NCBI GenBank assembly: GCA_017387505.1
Contig: JAFOFB010000006.1
Location: 1-64,000, forward strand
Reading direction: 5' to 3'
From: Methanocorpusculum sp.
GTDB lineage: Archaea > Halobacteriota > Methanomicrobia > Methanomicrobiales > Methanocorpusculaceae
DNA: 64,000 bases
Position 1 is the first letter of the stretch; each line of letters begins with the position of its first letter. The position numbers were made by a program, and so were the translations under genes. The notes beneath the pieces were generated by a model. That model saw only the letters and a list, made by a program, of their open reading frames with translations. It was not told the DNA's origin and did no database searches. Below are positions 26,128 through 35,792 of this stretch, in pieces.

Positions 26128-26174
26128 GGTAATACTTATTGTATTTCAAAGCAATACTATTTGTTGTGAAGTAA

Positions 26175-27268
26175 ATGAGCGAAATTAAAAAAGAGAGATT
26201 AGTTGTTTTTGATTTCATCAGATTGTTTGCTATACTGATGGTTGTATTATCCCATACACTAAAGGTAGGGTCAGTTCCATTTGACATAGGATACTTGGGT
26301 ATTCTTGGAAATGCGTTATTCTTTTTCATTTCAGGGTATCTCATCTATCTGAATAACTCTACCTTCAAATCAAAGAAAGACATTCTGAAATTCTACAAAA
26401 AGAGATTGTTGAGAATTTACCCTCTTTACATCATGGCGGTTCTCTTCTTATTATTTGTTAGCTTTATTTTAGGCACGGCAAATACTTATTCTCCATTTGA
26501 GATTATCACATCCATTCTTGGATTACAGATGGTATTCTATCCAAAATTAATCACAAGTCCAATCATCCTCTGGTTTATTGGAATGATTCTCATATTCTAT
26601 GTAATCTATCCATTGGTTATGTATTTCAGCCGTCAGAGTATCATCAAATATTTTATCCTTTCATGCTTTGCAATTGGATTATTGGTTCTTGTTAAGGTAT
26701 TTACAGGATTCATTGGTGGTGGTGTGTTTGAGTATTATTTTGTTTTTGTAGCAGGAGTTCTCGCAGCTTGGGTTCAGATTTTTAAATCAAAGAAAATCCA
26801 TATTATCAGTATCTTATCATGGATTATTTTTGCAATATGTGTATTTATTACTCAGGTAATTCATCCATCTATTGGAGATGCAGAACATTTATCACTTAGT
26901 TTATCTGTGATAATTCCTGTTGGTTTTGTCATTCTTTTAAGGATGATTTATGGAATCTCTGCAGTGTTTGTCCTCTATTCAGCATTCAACTTCATAAAAC
27001 CAAATAAGAATATATCTTCATTCATAGTTAGTGGCGCATTTGCCGCATATGCAGTTTATCTGTTTCATGGGCCATTTTTCTCAATTGTCAACAAAATAAT
27101 TACATCTATTGGGGTGTTGTTTCAGAATTCATCTTAAGTCCGATTGTCTATGACATATTACTGATATTGATTTTCATACCTGTTATCTTCATAATTGGAT
27201 ATTTCCTTCAAAAAGGAGAAAATATCTGCATAAAGAAAATTAAGATGAAATTTAGTGCCAAACACTAA
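26175..27268 (+). pseudogene. Acyltransferase-3 family membrane protein, frameshifted near the C-terminus
   Basis: A membrane O-acyltransferase of the type that acylates cell-surface sugars. It opens RLVVFDFIRLFAILMVVLSH with the family's catalytic-region His, and about nine helices follow. The frame stops at 27137 after ITSIGVLFQNSS, but the next helix continues in another frame (SEFILSPIVYDILLILIFIP ... to a stop at 27266-27268). The change fits a one-base length error in the GGGG run at 27111-27114, so the last helix and tail are lost if the base call is right. The sequence is far AT-richer than the neighbours. Acyltransferase activity may be abolished, or this could be a sequencing error. 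Confidence 0.75.
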
Positions 27269-27339
27269 ATTCCATCAAACCCAATTTACCAGTAAATAAC
27301 TATTTATGTGATAGACATCATTTGATAAGTTAAGAGAAA

Positions 27340-27903
27340 ATGAAAATCAAAGGCGTAAAAATCCATGTATCTCCTGCGGTAATCATCGTATTTGTCTTCT
27401 TTGTCTTACTCTTTGTCTGGTCATTCTTCCTGACAAATGACTACAGCTACATCTACTGGGGGCTGCCGCTTTGTCTGTGTCTTTTAATCATCCCGGCTGT
27501 CAGCAGCTACAGTCTTGGCGGTCAGTACATCAAGCTCCTTCCTGAATACGAAGCAAACGCAAAAGACATGAAAATTAAAAATGTCAATCTCAACATGCAG
27601 GGAAAAGCTGTAAGAGTTGAAGGAGTTGTCCAGAACATCAAAGGAAAATTCATGGGACGTCCCAAGTATCAGATTTTCGACGGCTCCGGTGCTCTTATCG
27701 TCTTCCGTTCAATGCCTCTGGAAGAAAAAATCGAAGTTGGAGACAACATCGAAGCAGTCGGAATGGTTGTCAAAAAATATGCAATCGCCGGAAGCCTTGC
27801 TGTTCATGGAATTGGAATCAGAAAAATCGAAAACCTCTCTCCGATTGAGATTGACGACTCCATCAAATCAAAGTCTGATATCAAAATCAAAAAATACAAC
27901 TAA
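27340..27903 (+). CDS. Two-helix membrane protein with OB-fold domain
   Basis: A 187-residue protein with two N-terminal transmembrane helices (about 12-31 and 38-56), then a soluble domain (about 85-170) with the strand pattern of a nucleic-acid-binding-type OB fold: GKAVRVEGVVQNIKGKFMGR, FDGSGALIVF, VGDNIEAVGMVVKK. Such membrane-tethered OB domains in archaea are uncharacterised; nucleic-acid or oligosaccharide binding are the possibilities. It lies 53 bp upstream of the thioredoxin reductase fusion, on the same strand, but that gene has its own promoter-like ATATCTTAATAGG. Confidence 0.65.
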   Translation: MKIKGVKIHVSPAVIIVFVFFVLLFVWSFFLTNDYSYIYWGLPLCLCLLIIPAVSSYSLGGQYIKLLPEYEANAKDMKIKNVNLNMQGKAVRVEGVVQNIKGKFMGRPKYQIFDGSGALIVFRSMPLEEKIEVGDNIEAVGMVVKKYAIAGSLAVHGIGIRKIENLSPIEIDDSIKSKSDIKIKKYN

Positions 27904-27956
27904 TCTTTTTTTCCCGAACCAGATATCTTAATAGGTTCAAATGCAGATAGTATAGT

Positions 27957-29150
27957 ATGCCACATACTGTCGAGATTTATTCTCTTCCGGACTGCCCTCC
28001 CTGTAAAAACACGAAGGCATTCTTTGCAAAACACAATATCGAATATACCGACTACGACGTATCAGACAGTGCTCTTGCCAAAAAGATGATTGAAATCTCC
28101 GGACAGCGCGGAGTTCCTGTAATCGTCATCGATGGAAAAGAGATTGTAATCGGAGACGACTTAATGAAACTCCAGAACCTCTTACTTGGAGACGACACTC
28201 CAAAAGAGGCTCCAATTGAAGCAGACCATGAGTTAGCAATTATTGGTGCGGGAGCCGCAGGACTTCCGGCAGCACTCTATGCCGGACGCAAAGAGCTTGA
28301 TACAATTGTTATCGGCGGCGCCATTGGCGGAATGGTCAACCAGAGCAAGACCATCGAAAACTATCCCGGAATCCCAGATGTGCCGGGAGACGTCCTGATG
28401 GGAAAGATTGCCGAGCATGCAAAATCCACCGGTGTTGAGTTCTTAGAGGATGTTGGAATCTCAATCGTCAAGAAAGGCGGCGTTTTCGAAATCGAAACCC
28501 TCAACGGAAATAAAGTAACCGCAAAAGCTGTCATTGCCGCAACCGGCAGAATTCCGAGATTCTCCGGAGCAAAAGGCGAAGCTGATTACTTTGGAAAAGG
28601 AGTTGCAGTATGTACAACCTGCGACGGACCTCTCTACAAAGGAAAATCCGTTGCTGTGATTGGCGGCGGAAACACTGCACTCGATATGGCTCTTGACCTC
28701 GCAGACATGGTGTCTGAAGTCCACATGATTGTCAGAAGCAAAGTAAAAGGAGATGAAATTCTCTTAAACCGCTTAAAGACAAAGAAGAACGTAATCTTCC
28801 ACAACGGATACGAAGTAGAAGAAATCTACGGCGGCGAGTTTGTCGAAGGAATCGTACTCAAAAAACTTGGAGGAGGCACAATCTCAAAGATTTTCAAATC
28901 AGGAACAGAAAAAGTTCCAGTCGAAGGCGTCTTCCTTGGAATCGGTCTCAACCCGAACACCGCAATGTTCGAAGGCCTTGTTGAGATGAATGCTGAAAAA
29001 GAAATCATCGTCAATGAAAACTGCGAAACCAATGTTGAAGGATTCTTTGCTGCAGGAGATGCAACATCTATCAAAGCAAAACAGATTGCATCATCAGTCG
29101 GAGAAGGTGTCAAAGCACTTCTCTCTGCATATGCATACCTCAAAAAATAA
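27957..29150 (+). CDS. Glutaredoxin-thioredoxin reductase fusion protein
   Basis: A 397-residue fusion. Residues 1-78 are a glutaredoxin/thioredoxin-like domain with active site CPPC (C13, C16) and GVPVIVIDGKEIVIGDD. Residues about 90-397 are a thioredoxin reductase-like flavoprotein with FAD-binding IIGAGAAGLPAA, redox pair C219/C222 in AVCTTCDGPLYKG, a second dinucleotide loop VIGGGNTALDMA and C-terminal FFAAGDAT. The protein may pass electrons internally from FAD to the disulfide of its own glutaredoxin domain, giving a self-contained reductant. Electron donor (NADPH, or F420H2 as in some methanogen relatives) cannot be settled by eye. Confidence 0.88.
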   Translation: MPHTVEIYSLPDCPPCKNTKAFFAKHNIEYTDYDVSDSALAKKMIEISGQRGVPVIVIDGKEIVIGDDLMKLQNLLLGDDTPKEAPIEADHELAIIGAGAAGLPAALYAGRKELDTIVIGGAIGGMVNQSKTIENYPGIPDVPGDVLMGKIAEHAKSTGVEFLEDVGISIVKKGGVFEIETLNGNKVTAKAVIAATGRIPRFSGAKGEADYFGKGVAVCTTCDGPLYKGKSVAVIGGGNTALDMALDLADMVSEVHMIVRSKVKGDEILLNRLKTKKNVIFHNGYEVEEIYGGEFVEGIVLKKLGGGTISKIFKSGTEKVPVEGVFLGIGLNPNTAMFEGLVEMNAEKEIIVNENCETNVEGFFAAGDATSIKAKQIASSVGEGVKALLSAYAYLKK

Positions 29151-29155
29151 TTTTT

Positions 29156-29791
29156 TTAGAAATCGAAAAGATTCTTCTGCGCAGACTTCGACATAATATC
29201 TGTAACAGTCTGCCAGCTTTTTCTGGCGCACGTTGGCGGAACACCGTGCTCTCTGATATACTTTTTTAAGAACGAAACCGTCTTTGCATCCGATGGATAA
29301 CCGCTTCCAATCTCTCCAAACTCAGTACGCAGCTCCTCAATAATTCTGTCTCTGGTAACTTTTGCAACAATACTTGCCGCACCAACTACCGCATAGCGGG
29401 CATCTGCTTTGTGCTCGGATACAACCTCTGCTGAAATTCCTGATGCAGAAAGCACATTTACACCAAATCTTTCTGCATTCACATCACATGCATCAAGATA
29501 CACCCTCTTTGGAGACAGCGTTCGAAGAACCTCTGCGTGCAGGAGAACTGTGAACTGGTTCATAGTACACTCGCGTGCATCAATCTCTGCGGGTGACTTT
29601 ACAACAACAGCAGTCTTATATGACGCGCAGATATCCTCAAAAATCTTATCTCTCTTTTTTGCGGAAAGCTGTTTGGAATCTCTGATTCCAAGAGAAGACA
29701 AATCCTCATCATCCGACACAAGAACGCCTGCCGCAACCATTGGGCCCAAAACCGGTCCTTTTCCAGCCTCATCAATGCCGCATATCCACAT
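29156..29791 (-). CDS. rnhB: Ribonuclease HII
   Basis: A 211-residue RNase HII that removes ribonucleotides and RNA from RNA-DNA hybrids. The catalytic GIDEAGKGPVLGPMVAAGV (Asp-Glu pair near residue 7), DSKQLSAKKR and YLDACDVN (Asp) are all present. It ends SAQKNLFDF, where QKNLFDF fits the PCNA-interacting peptide (PIP box) found at the C-terminus of archaeal RNase HII, so the enzyme is probably recruited to the sliding clamp. It converges with the fusion protein gene (stops 5 bp apart) and is divergent from trkA. Confidence 0.93.
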   Translation of the reverse strand: MWICGIDEAGKGPVLGPMVAAGVLVSDDEDLSSLGIRDSKQLSAKKRDKIFEDICASYKTAVVVKSPAEIDARECTMNQFTVLLHAEVLRTLSPKRVYLDACDVNAERFGVNVLSASGISAEVVSEHKADARYAVVGAASIVAKVTRDRIIEELRTEFGEIGSGYPSDAKTVSFLKKYIREHGVPPTCARKSWQTVTDIMSKSAQKNLFDF

Positions 29792-29850
29792 GAGTAACTA
29801 GTATTTGCCAAAAGCAGATATTAATACCTACGGCAAGCATACTATTCTTT

Positions 29851-30507
29851 ATGTATCTGATTGTCGTTGGCCTCGGCGGAATCGGCAGATCACTTGCCGG
29901 ACTTGCCGCAGAGGAAGGACACAGTGTTGTAGTTATCGACCGTGATGAGGACAAATGCGCAGATATCCTGGAAGAATATGACCTCCTCGCAGTCTCCGGA
30001 AACGCAACTGACAAAAATACTTTAGAGGATGCAGGAATTGACAGAGCAGATGCTCTGGTTGCCACAACAAGCGATGATGCACTTAACTTAATGGCCTGCT
30101 GGCTTGCGAAAAAATATGAGGTCAAAACTCTGGTCTCCATCGTAAACCAGAAAGAGCATGCAGACCTCTTTAAAGAAGTTGGGGTTCGCATCAGCGAAAA
30201 TCCGGATGAAATTGTTGCCCGCAGTCTTTTCCTCTGGTCAGAAAATCCGGATACTCAGCTCTTAGCCTCAATTGAAGGTGGAACTATCTTCGAGATTACT
30301 GTGGCAGACGGAGCAAAAGGTGTAAACAAAACAGTACGCGAAGCATCCGGTGTTAAAGATATGCTCTACATCGCAATCCGAAGAGGAGGTAAACTGATTA
30401 TCCCGACCGGAGATGTAGTAATTATGCCGGATGATGTAATTACTGTCTTTACCAAAAAGGAAGCGGAAGCAAAGTCTGTTGAATATATGGATGATTTATT
30501 CAGATAA
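29851..30507 (+). CDS. trkA: TrkA-type potassium uptake regulatory protein
   Basis: A 218-residue cytoplasmic protein with an N-terminal RCK domain (MYLIVVGLGGIGRSLAGLAA, nucleotide-binding GxGxxG; DRDEDKCADI) that binds NAD(H) or ATP. A C-terminal RCK_C domain (about 140-215) contains ISENPDEIVAR upstream and ends VITVFTKKEAE. It gates a TrkH/KtrB-type potassium channel. No channel gene is adjacent; the neighbour is rnhB, divergent, so the membrane partner must be elsewhere. Confidence 0.85.
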   Translation: MYLIVVGLGGIGRSLAGLAAEEGHSVVVIDRDEDKCADILEEYDLLAVSGNATDKNTLEDAGIDRADALVATTSDDALNLMACWLAKKYEVKTLVSIVNQKEHADLFKEVGVRISENPDEIVARSLFLWSENPDTQLLASIEGGTIFEITVADGAKGVNKTVREASGVKDMLYIAIRRGGKLIIPTGDVVIMPDDVITVFTKKEAEAKSVEYMDDLFR

Positions 30508-30542
30508 TATTTTTTAAAAAAGAAAGGTGTCTTTTGGACGGG

Positions 30543-31619
30543 TTATCCTAACTCGTCCCATGATCTTCCTCTTCTGTGACGAATAAGGAAGACGATTCCA
30601 ACAACTGCTCCGACAACAGCAACTCCAATGAGGATGAATGGGAGAATCTTCAGAATTACCGGAGTGTTGGCATCTTCGAGATACTCGTTTGCCTTTGCAA
30701 GAGTGTTGAACGAGTCTGCTACAAGATTATCCATCTTTTTTGCATCTGGTACTCCGCCGTTGTTATAGGTTGCAGAAAGTGTCTCGTAGGTGTATTCCAT
30801 GTTGAGAGTTTTTGTCTCAAGGTACTGTGCTTCTGCGTCCCAGTTTTTGCTGTCAAGAGTGGATGCAATTGTGTCAATCTTTCCGATGTTTTTGCTTACT
30901 GCATCAAATCCTAATTTATCAAGTCCTCTTTCTGCCTTTGTAAGGAGTGTTTCTGCTGCTTCGATATGGGAGTATGCAGTTACAAGATTGCCTGTTCCGG
31001 CAGACTGTGCTGCGGAAATCTTTGATTTTGCATCTTTGATTGTTTCGTTGACAGTTGCTGTATTAATTCCATATCCTGTATAGGTTACAACTCTTTTTTC
31101 CAGAGCAGCTGCATCCTTGTTTAATGCAGCAACATCATTTGCGAAGTTACCCTTGTCATAGACTTTCTGAGGCTTTGTAGAGTATGACGAGTATCCGTTT
31201 GTCTCTTTATCAGTTGCACTTATCTTCAGTACTGAAATCTCTTTTCCTTCAGATGATGCAGAAACTTTACCTGATAATGAAATGCGGAGTTCAAGGTTTG
31301 AGTCACTCTCAAGCATGAAACCTGAAATCTTATTTGACTCATAATCGTTAACGATAGCTACTCCTCCACGATAAATATCAGTGGACCATTTAGCACCGCT
31401 TAGTGGAGTAGTAAAGGAAATTGAATCTCCTACATCAAGTGATCCGCCGGCAACAGTAATTTTCATTGATGCACTTACTGTCTGTCCTGCGGTTAATGCT
31501 CCGGATGGTGTCACTACTGCATCATTAGACGAGTAGGTAAATGCTGCTCCTGCACCGACAAATGCAGTGCAGATGAGCAGAACTGCCAGAACTCCGATAA
31601 TCTTTCTCATAATATTCAT
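30543..31619 (-). CDS. Secreted membrane-anchored surface protein
   Basis: A 358-residue exported protein. It has a signal peptide MRKIIGVLAVLLICTAFVGAG (start at the first or fourth codon), a beta-rich domain of about 120 residues (TYSSNDAVVTPSGALTAGQT ...), then a long alpha-helical stalk (about 150-315). A C-terminal transmembrane helix (KILPFILIGVAVVGAVVGIV) with a basic tail RHRRGRSWDELG follows. It is similar in plan to methanogen envelope proteins of unknown function. It lies 13 bp downstream of cetZ on the same strand, so the two may share a transcript, which could link a surface protein with cell-shape control. Confidence 0.7.
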   Translation of the reverse strand: MNIMRKIIGVLAVLLICTAFVGAGAAFTYSSNDAVVTPSGALTAGQTVSASMKITVAGGSLDVGDSISFTTPLSGAKWSTDIYRGGVAIVNDYESNKISGFMLESDSNLELRISLSGKVSASSEGKEISVLKISATDKETNGYSSYSTKPQKVYDKGNFANDVAALNKDAAALEKRVVTYTGYGINTATVNETIKDAKSKISAAQSAGTGNLVTAYSHIEAAETLLTKAERGLDKLGFDAVSKNIGKIDTIASTLDSKNWDAEAQYLETKTLNMEYTYETLSATYNNGGVPDAKKMDNLVADSFNTLAKANEYLEDANTPVILKILPFILIGVAVVGAVVGIVFLIRHRRGRSWDELG

Positions 31620-31632
31620 GTTTCTCTAAACC

Positions 31633-32823
31633 TCATTCGAACAGCGGGTCAACCTCGCTGTCTTCAAACATTGATACTGCTGCTGCACGCTCGCGGGACT
31701 TTGCAACTTCTTCTTTTGCTTCCTTTGCGAGTTCCATTAACTCACGGATACGCGGGGCGTTTCCGATGGATGCAAGAAGAACAACTGCTGCAACATATCC
31801 GCTGTCAACCGGGTAATCTCCACCGCGAACCTCAACTCCTGCGATGTTTTCTTCAACCCAGCTCTTGGATTTTTCGACACCCTTTCTGTCGAGTTCAGCC
31901 GGCGGGCCTGCGACAAGAACGAGTGCACGCTCAGCAGTCGAGTAGTCGCATGGAAGAGTTAAACGTCCAAGCATTGCACGGCGTACAAGACCGATAATCT
32001 TTGCAGACTTGTCGTCTCCTGTGATGTCAACGTGCGGTTCTGCTTTCTCCTTCTTTCCAAGAAGACCGCCGAATAAACCTCCTCCGGACTTTGCAGAGCC
32101 TTTTCCTTTTGGAATTGCTTCGCTGATTGCATATCCGACAGAAGAGATACCTCCGCCGCGTAAGGTGTTGATAATTTCACTGGAGTCGACAACCATCTCA
32201 CCAACACCGTACTTGGTAACTTCTCCTGCACGGAAAAGAACACCGAAGCGGCGGACGATCTCCTCGTTTAAACGCTCGTATGCACTCTTGACGCTTTCTC
32301 CGTCATTCTTCCATGCACTGTTGTCGAAGACAATGACGTTGTCTGCTTCATTTACAAGAGTGGACAGACTGCGTGCTGCGTTTAAGGAGTAGAGACGTCC
32401 CTCTTCCGGTGCCGGAATGACACCTAATGCATAGACCGGCTCGCGGTAGATGCGCTTTAAGTGACGGCAGAGAACCGGTGCTCCTCCAGAACCAGTACCT
32501 CCGCCAAGACCTGCACAAACGACAAATGCATCGATGTCGTGGGTGCCGCGGCGGTCGATTGCGTTGATGATTGTATCGATTTCATCTGCTGCAACCTTTG
32601 CACCGGTTACGTTATCTGTTCCAACTCCGTGTCCTTTCACCTTAGTCTGACCGATTAAAAGACGGTCTTCCATCGGGATGTTTTTGACACCCATTAAGTC
32701 GGTGCGGGCAGTGTTAATGATAATACCGCGGAAACTGTTTGCTCCTGTTTTCTTATCCTGAGAAATGAACATATCAACCAGTTTGCCGCCTGCCTGACCG
32801 AATCCTATAAAGAATACTCGCAT
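31633..32823 (-). CDS. cetZ: CetZ tubulin-family GTPase
   Basis: A 396-residue tubulin/FtsZ superfamily protein of the archaeal CetZ group, which in haloarchaea controls cell shape and motility. The nucleotide loop FFIGFGQAGGKLVD is at residues 4-17 and the tubulin signature GGGTGSGG at 107-114. The T7-loop-side helix follows, and a Gly/Lys-rich insertion (GKGSAKSGGGLFGGLLGKKE) lies near residue 240. The tail ends VSMFEDSEVDPLFE. GGTG ahead of the ATG acts as ribosome-binding site, and a TATA-like box is 27-35 nt upstream. Confidence 0.9.
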   Translation of the reverse strand: MRVFFIGFGQAGGKLVDMFISQDKKTGANSFRGIIINTARTDLMGVKNIPMEDRLLIGQTKVKGHGVGTDNVTGAKVAADEIDTIINAIDRRGTHDIDAFVVCAGLGGGTGSGGAPVLCRHLKRIYREPVYALGVIPAPEEGRLYSLNAARSLSTLVNEADNVIVFDNSAWKNDGESVKSAYERLNEEIVRRFGVLFRAGEVTKYGVGEMVVDSSEIINTLRGGGISSVGYAISEAIPKGKGSAKSGGGLFGGLLGKKEKAEPHVDITGDDKSAKIIGLVRRAMLGRLTLPCDYSTAERALVLVAGPPAELDRKGVEKSKSWVEENIAGVEVRGGDYPVDSGYVAAVVLLASIGNAPRIRELMELAKEAKEEVAKSRERAAAVSMFEDSEVDPLFE

Positions 32824-32849
32824 GTTGGTGACACCTTTAGGTAATTGTG

Positions 32850-32858
32850 TTATATATG
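32850..32858 (-). promoter_or_regulatory. TATA-like box for cetZ
   Basis: ACATATATAAC on the minus strand, 27-35 nt before the cetZ ATG. The rest of the 32824-33051 spacer shows no coding potential. Confidence 0.5.
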
Positions 32859-33051
32859 TGAGTCATGGATATATTATGATATTGTTAGTATTGGTTGATA
32901 ACTGTCAAAAAGTTTCTCCTGCGAACAGTAAGAAGCATTATTTATCATGTCTTTTGGACATCACATCTGCCCCTGCGCGAGTATTCCAATCATACTCTTC
33001 AACCCTCGATTTTACCCAAAAGTGAACCATACCTTTATGGCACACTAAGTT

Positions 33052-33199
33052 CCATAAATATAGTTACGCCAGCAACGGTTGACATGTCATCCGTGGAAAC
33101 ATGAAAGGAAGCTCTCCTGATAAGTGTTTAAAATACCACGACATAGCCGCTGATGAGCGATGACAGAGGCAATTAGTCCTCTCGAGTGAAGTGATTATC
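33052..33199 (+). promoter_or_regulatory. Promoter and long leader of the L7Ae operon
   Basis: TATA-like CCATAAATATAG (33052-33063) would start transcription near 33085, leaving a leader of about 115 nt before the L7Ae ATG, unusual in a genome with many leaderless genes. The leader contains CTGATGAGCGATGAC followed by hairpin AGAGG-CAATTAGT-CCTCT and then CGAGTGA, reminiscent of a kink-turn. Archaeal L7Ae is known to bind kink-turns in its own mRNA. Confidence 0.4.
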
Positions 33200-33568
33200 A
33201 TGGCAAAAATTTACCAGATGTTTGAAGTTCCGGAAGAACTCCAGAACAAAGCACTTGAAGCATTAGAGCTTGCACGTGACACCGGAAAGATCAAGAAAGG
33301 CGCAAACGAGGCAACCAAGGCTGTCGAGCGCGGAACCGCAGCACTTGTCTTAATCGGTGCAGACGTTGCACCGGAAGAGATCGTTATGCACATCCCAGGT
33401 CTTGCAGACGAGAAGGAAATCCCATTCGTCTTCATCAACAAGCAGGCAGACATCGGAGCCGCATGCGGTCTTGAAGTCGGATGCACTGCTGTTGCAATCG
33501 TCAAAGTCGGCAAAGGAAAGGAAATCGTCGACGAACTCGCAGGTCAGATTAAAGCACTGAGAGGATAA
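33200..33568 (+). CDS. rpl7ae: Ribosomal protein L7Ae
   Basis: A 122-residue L7Ae, a 50S ribosomal protein that also binds kink-turns in C/D and H/ACA guide RNPs and RNase P. Recognisable blocks are [20 protein letters not shown] (RNA-binding loop), [18 protein letters not shown] and [24 protein letters not shown] 33200 ([10 protein letters not shown]) has GTGA upstream. It heads the operon L7Ae-S28e-L24e-ndk, with only 4-6 nt between genes. Confidence 0.96.
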   Translation: MAKIYQMFEVPEELQNKALEALELARDTGKIKKGANEATKAVERGTAALVLIGADVAPEEIVMHIPGLADEKEIPFVFINKQADIGAACGLEVGCTAVAIVKVGKGKEIVDELAGQIKALRG

Positions 33569-33572
33569 GTCT

Positions 33573-33782
33573 ATGGCAGACGACGCAACGCCGGCAGAAG
33601 TCATCGAGGTCGTCGGCCTTACTGGAATGCACGGTGAAGCATCCCAGATTAAATGCCGCGTCCTTGACGGCCCGAACAAGGGACGCATTATCACCCGCAA
33701 CACCTTCGGTCCAATCCGTGAGGGTGACATCTTAATGCTCCTTGAGACTGAACGCGAAGCAAAGAAACTTTCAAGACGGTGA
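33573..33782 (+). CDS. rps28e: Ribosomal protein S28e
   Basis: A 69-residue 30S ribosomal protein with an OB fold. It has the expected [20 protein letters not shown] start, then [20 protein letters not shown], and ends in the invariant-type [16 protein letters not shown]. Length is normal. It is second in the operon, 4 nt after L7Ae. Confidence 0.96.
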   Translation: MADDATPAEVIEVVGLTGMHGEASQIKCRVLDGPNKGRIITRNTFGPIREGDILMLLETEREAKKLSRR

Positions 33783-33788
33783 GCAAAA

Positions 33789-33980
33789 ATGGTCGACAGA
33801 TACACCTGCAGCTACTGTGGAAAGCAGCTTGAACCAGGAACTGGCAAGCTCTTTGTAAGAAAAGACGGTGCAGTATTCTACTTCTGCTCCTCCAAGTGCC
33901 AGAGCAACTACAAGCTCGGCAGACTCCCAAGACGTGTTGCATGGACTGCAGCAGGCCGTAAAGCACGCGGAAAGGAGTAA
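33789..33980 (+). CDS. rpl24e: Ribosomal protein L24e
   Basis: A 63-residue 50S ribosomal protein with a four-cysteine zinc finger: [20 protein letters not shown] and [20 protein letters not shown]. Length is normal for archaea. It lies 6 nt after S28e and 5 nt before ndk. Confidence 0.96.
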   Translation: MVDRYTCSYCGKQLEPGTGKLFVRKDGAVFYFCSSKCQSNYKLGRLPRRVAWTAAGRKARGKE

Positions 33981-33985
33981 GTCCT

Positions 33986-34435
33986 ATGGAGCAGACCTTT
34001 GTAATGATCAAGCCGGACGGTGTCCAGCGCGGACTCGTCGGTGAGATTCTCTCCCGCTTCGAGAAGAAGGGATTCAAGATTGTTGCCGCAAAGTTCGGCG
34101 TCCTCTCCGAAGCAGTTGTAGACAAGCACTACGAAGAGCACCTTGAAAAACCGTTCTATCCGGGAATGAAGGCATACATCACCAGCGGACCGGTCTTCCG
34201 TTTCGTCCTTGAAGGTGACAATGTAATCGCAACTGTTCGTAAGATGAACGGAGCAACCAACCCGGCAGAGGCAGCACCAGGAACCGTTCGCGGTGACTAT
34301 GCACTCTCCATTGGAAAGAATGTAATCCACGCATCTGACGCACCAGAAAGCGCAGCACGCGAGATTGCAATCCACTTCGAAGAGTCCGAACTCGTCGCAT
34401 ACGCAAAGATCGACGAGGGACAGCTCTACGAGTAA
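33986..34435 (+). CDS. ndk: Nucleoside diphosphate kinase
   Basis: A 149-residue NDP kinase that balances nucleoside triphosphate pools. The N-terminal [39 protein letters not shown] and [20 protein letters not shown] (catalytic His of the NxxHxSD motif) are intact. It is the last gene of the L7Ae operon; TTTTTTCTTTTC follows the stop as a probable T-run terminator. Confidence 0.96.
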   Translation: MEQTFVMIKPDGVQRGLVGEILSRFEKKGFKIVAAKFGVLSEAVVDKHYEEHLEKPFYPGMKAYITSGPVFRFVLEGDNVIATVRKMNGATNPAEAAPGTVRGDYALSIGKNVIHASDAPESAAREIAIHFEESELVAYAKIDEGQLYE

Positions 34436-34502
34436 ATCCAATAACCCAATTTTTTCTTTTCTGAATTTCGTTACTGTGTGTATTTCACCATTACACAGCC
34501 TG

Positions 34503-34514
34503 CATATTTATAAT
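34503..34514 (+). promoter_or_regulatory. TATA-like box for the adk operon
   Basis: CATATTTATAAT lies 52-63 nt before the adk ATG. The leader carries GAGAGGAA as a ribosome-binding site. Confidence 0.5.
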
Positions 34515-34535
34515 CCTGCAAACCCAAAATTATAA

Positions 34536-35138
<603 letters not shown>

Positions 35139-35144
35139 AACTCC

Positions 35145-35792
35145 ATGAAATTCTCAGAGTTCGGCAAGAAATACGGAATGTTCATCGCACTTGCAGCGAT
35201 GGTCGGCATTATGCTGCTCTACCAGTGGGAGTGGGCGCGCCAGACTATTGCAGGTCTTTTTGACATTATTATCGGTCCGTTTGTTGCGATGGGACTGCCG
35301 TTCTTTGCCCTTCTCCTGATTCTGGCAACAATTACCGGTTTCTACTCTTCCTTAATCCAGAAGTATACTATCGATTATGAGAAGATGGCTGAAGTTCAGG
35401 ATAAACTCAAGGACTTTAATGTGAAGTTCCGCGAAGCTCAGATGTCTGGAGATGAGCGTCTGATTAAGAAGATGCAGGCACGTCAGCAGGCTATCTTAAA
35501 CGAGCAGATGCAGATGACCCAGCAGCAGTTCACTCCGATGATTTACATCATGATTGTAACCATCCCGATCTTCTTCTGGATTTATGAGAAGATCAGAGCC
35601 ATGCCGATGTCTGGAGAGGTTACTGCAGCAATCGCTGATTTATCCAACTCGATTGTGATTCCGTTTGCCGGACTTTCATCTTACTTCGACGTCTATCTCT
35701 GGATTTTCCCGCTGTGGCTTCTCTGGTATCTGCTTTGCTCTCTGTGTATGACACAGATTATCCGCAAGGCATTAAACATCGGGGGAATGTAA
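35145..35792 (+). CDS. DUF106 / EMC3-TMCO1 family membrane insertase
   Basis: A 215-residue membrane protein of the Oxa1 superfamily in archaea. A first helix (about 13-33), a second (about 38-62), then a long cytoplasmic coiled coil (YEKMAEVQDKLKDFNVKFRE ... QMQMTQQQ), then helices near 130-148, 170-185 and 188-205. The family is related to EMC3/TMCO1/GET1 and is thought to insert membrane proteins. The position between adk and cmk is conserved in archaea. It ends with an ATGTAAGTG arrangement that couples it to the cmk GTG start. Confidence 0.85.
   Translation: MKFSEFGKKYGMFIALAAMVGIMLLYQWEWARQTIAGLFDIIIGPFVAMGLPFFALLLILATITGFYSSLIQKYTIDYEKMAEVQDKLKDFNVKFREAQMSGDERLIKKMQARQQAILNEQMQMTQQQFTPMIYIMIVTIPIFFWIYEKIRAMPMSGEVTAAIADLSNSIVIPFAGLSSYFDVYLWIFPLWLLWYLLCSLCMTQIIRKALNIGGM

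Noticed and set aside
33908-34441. 177-codon minus-strand frame
   Set aside because: It is the complement of ndk and part of L24e; strongly biased codons on the plus strand create this shadow.
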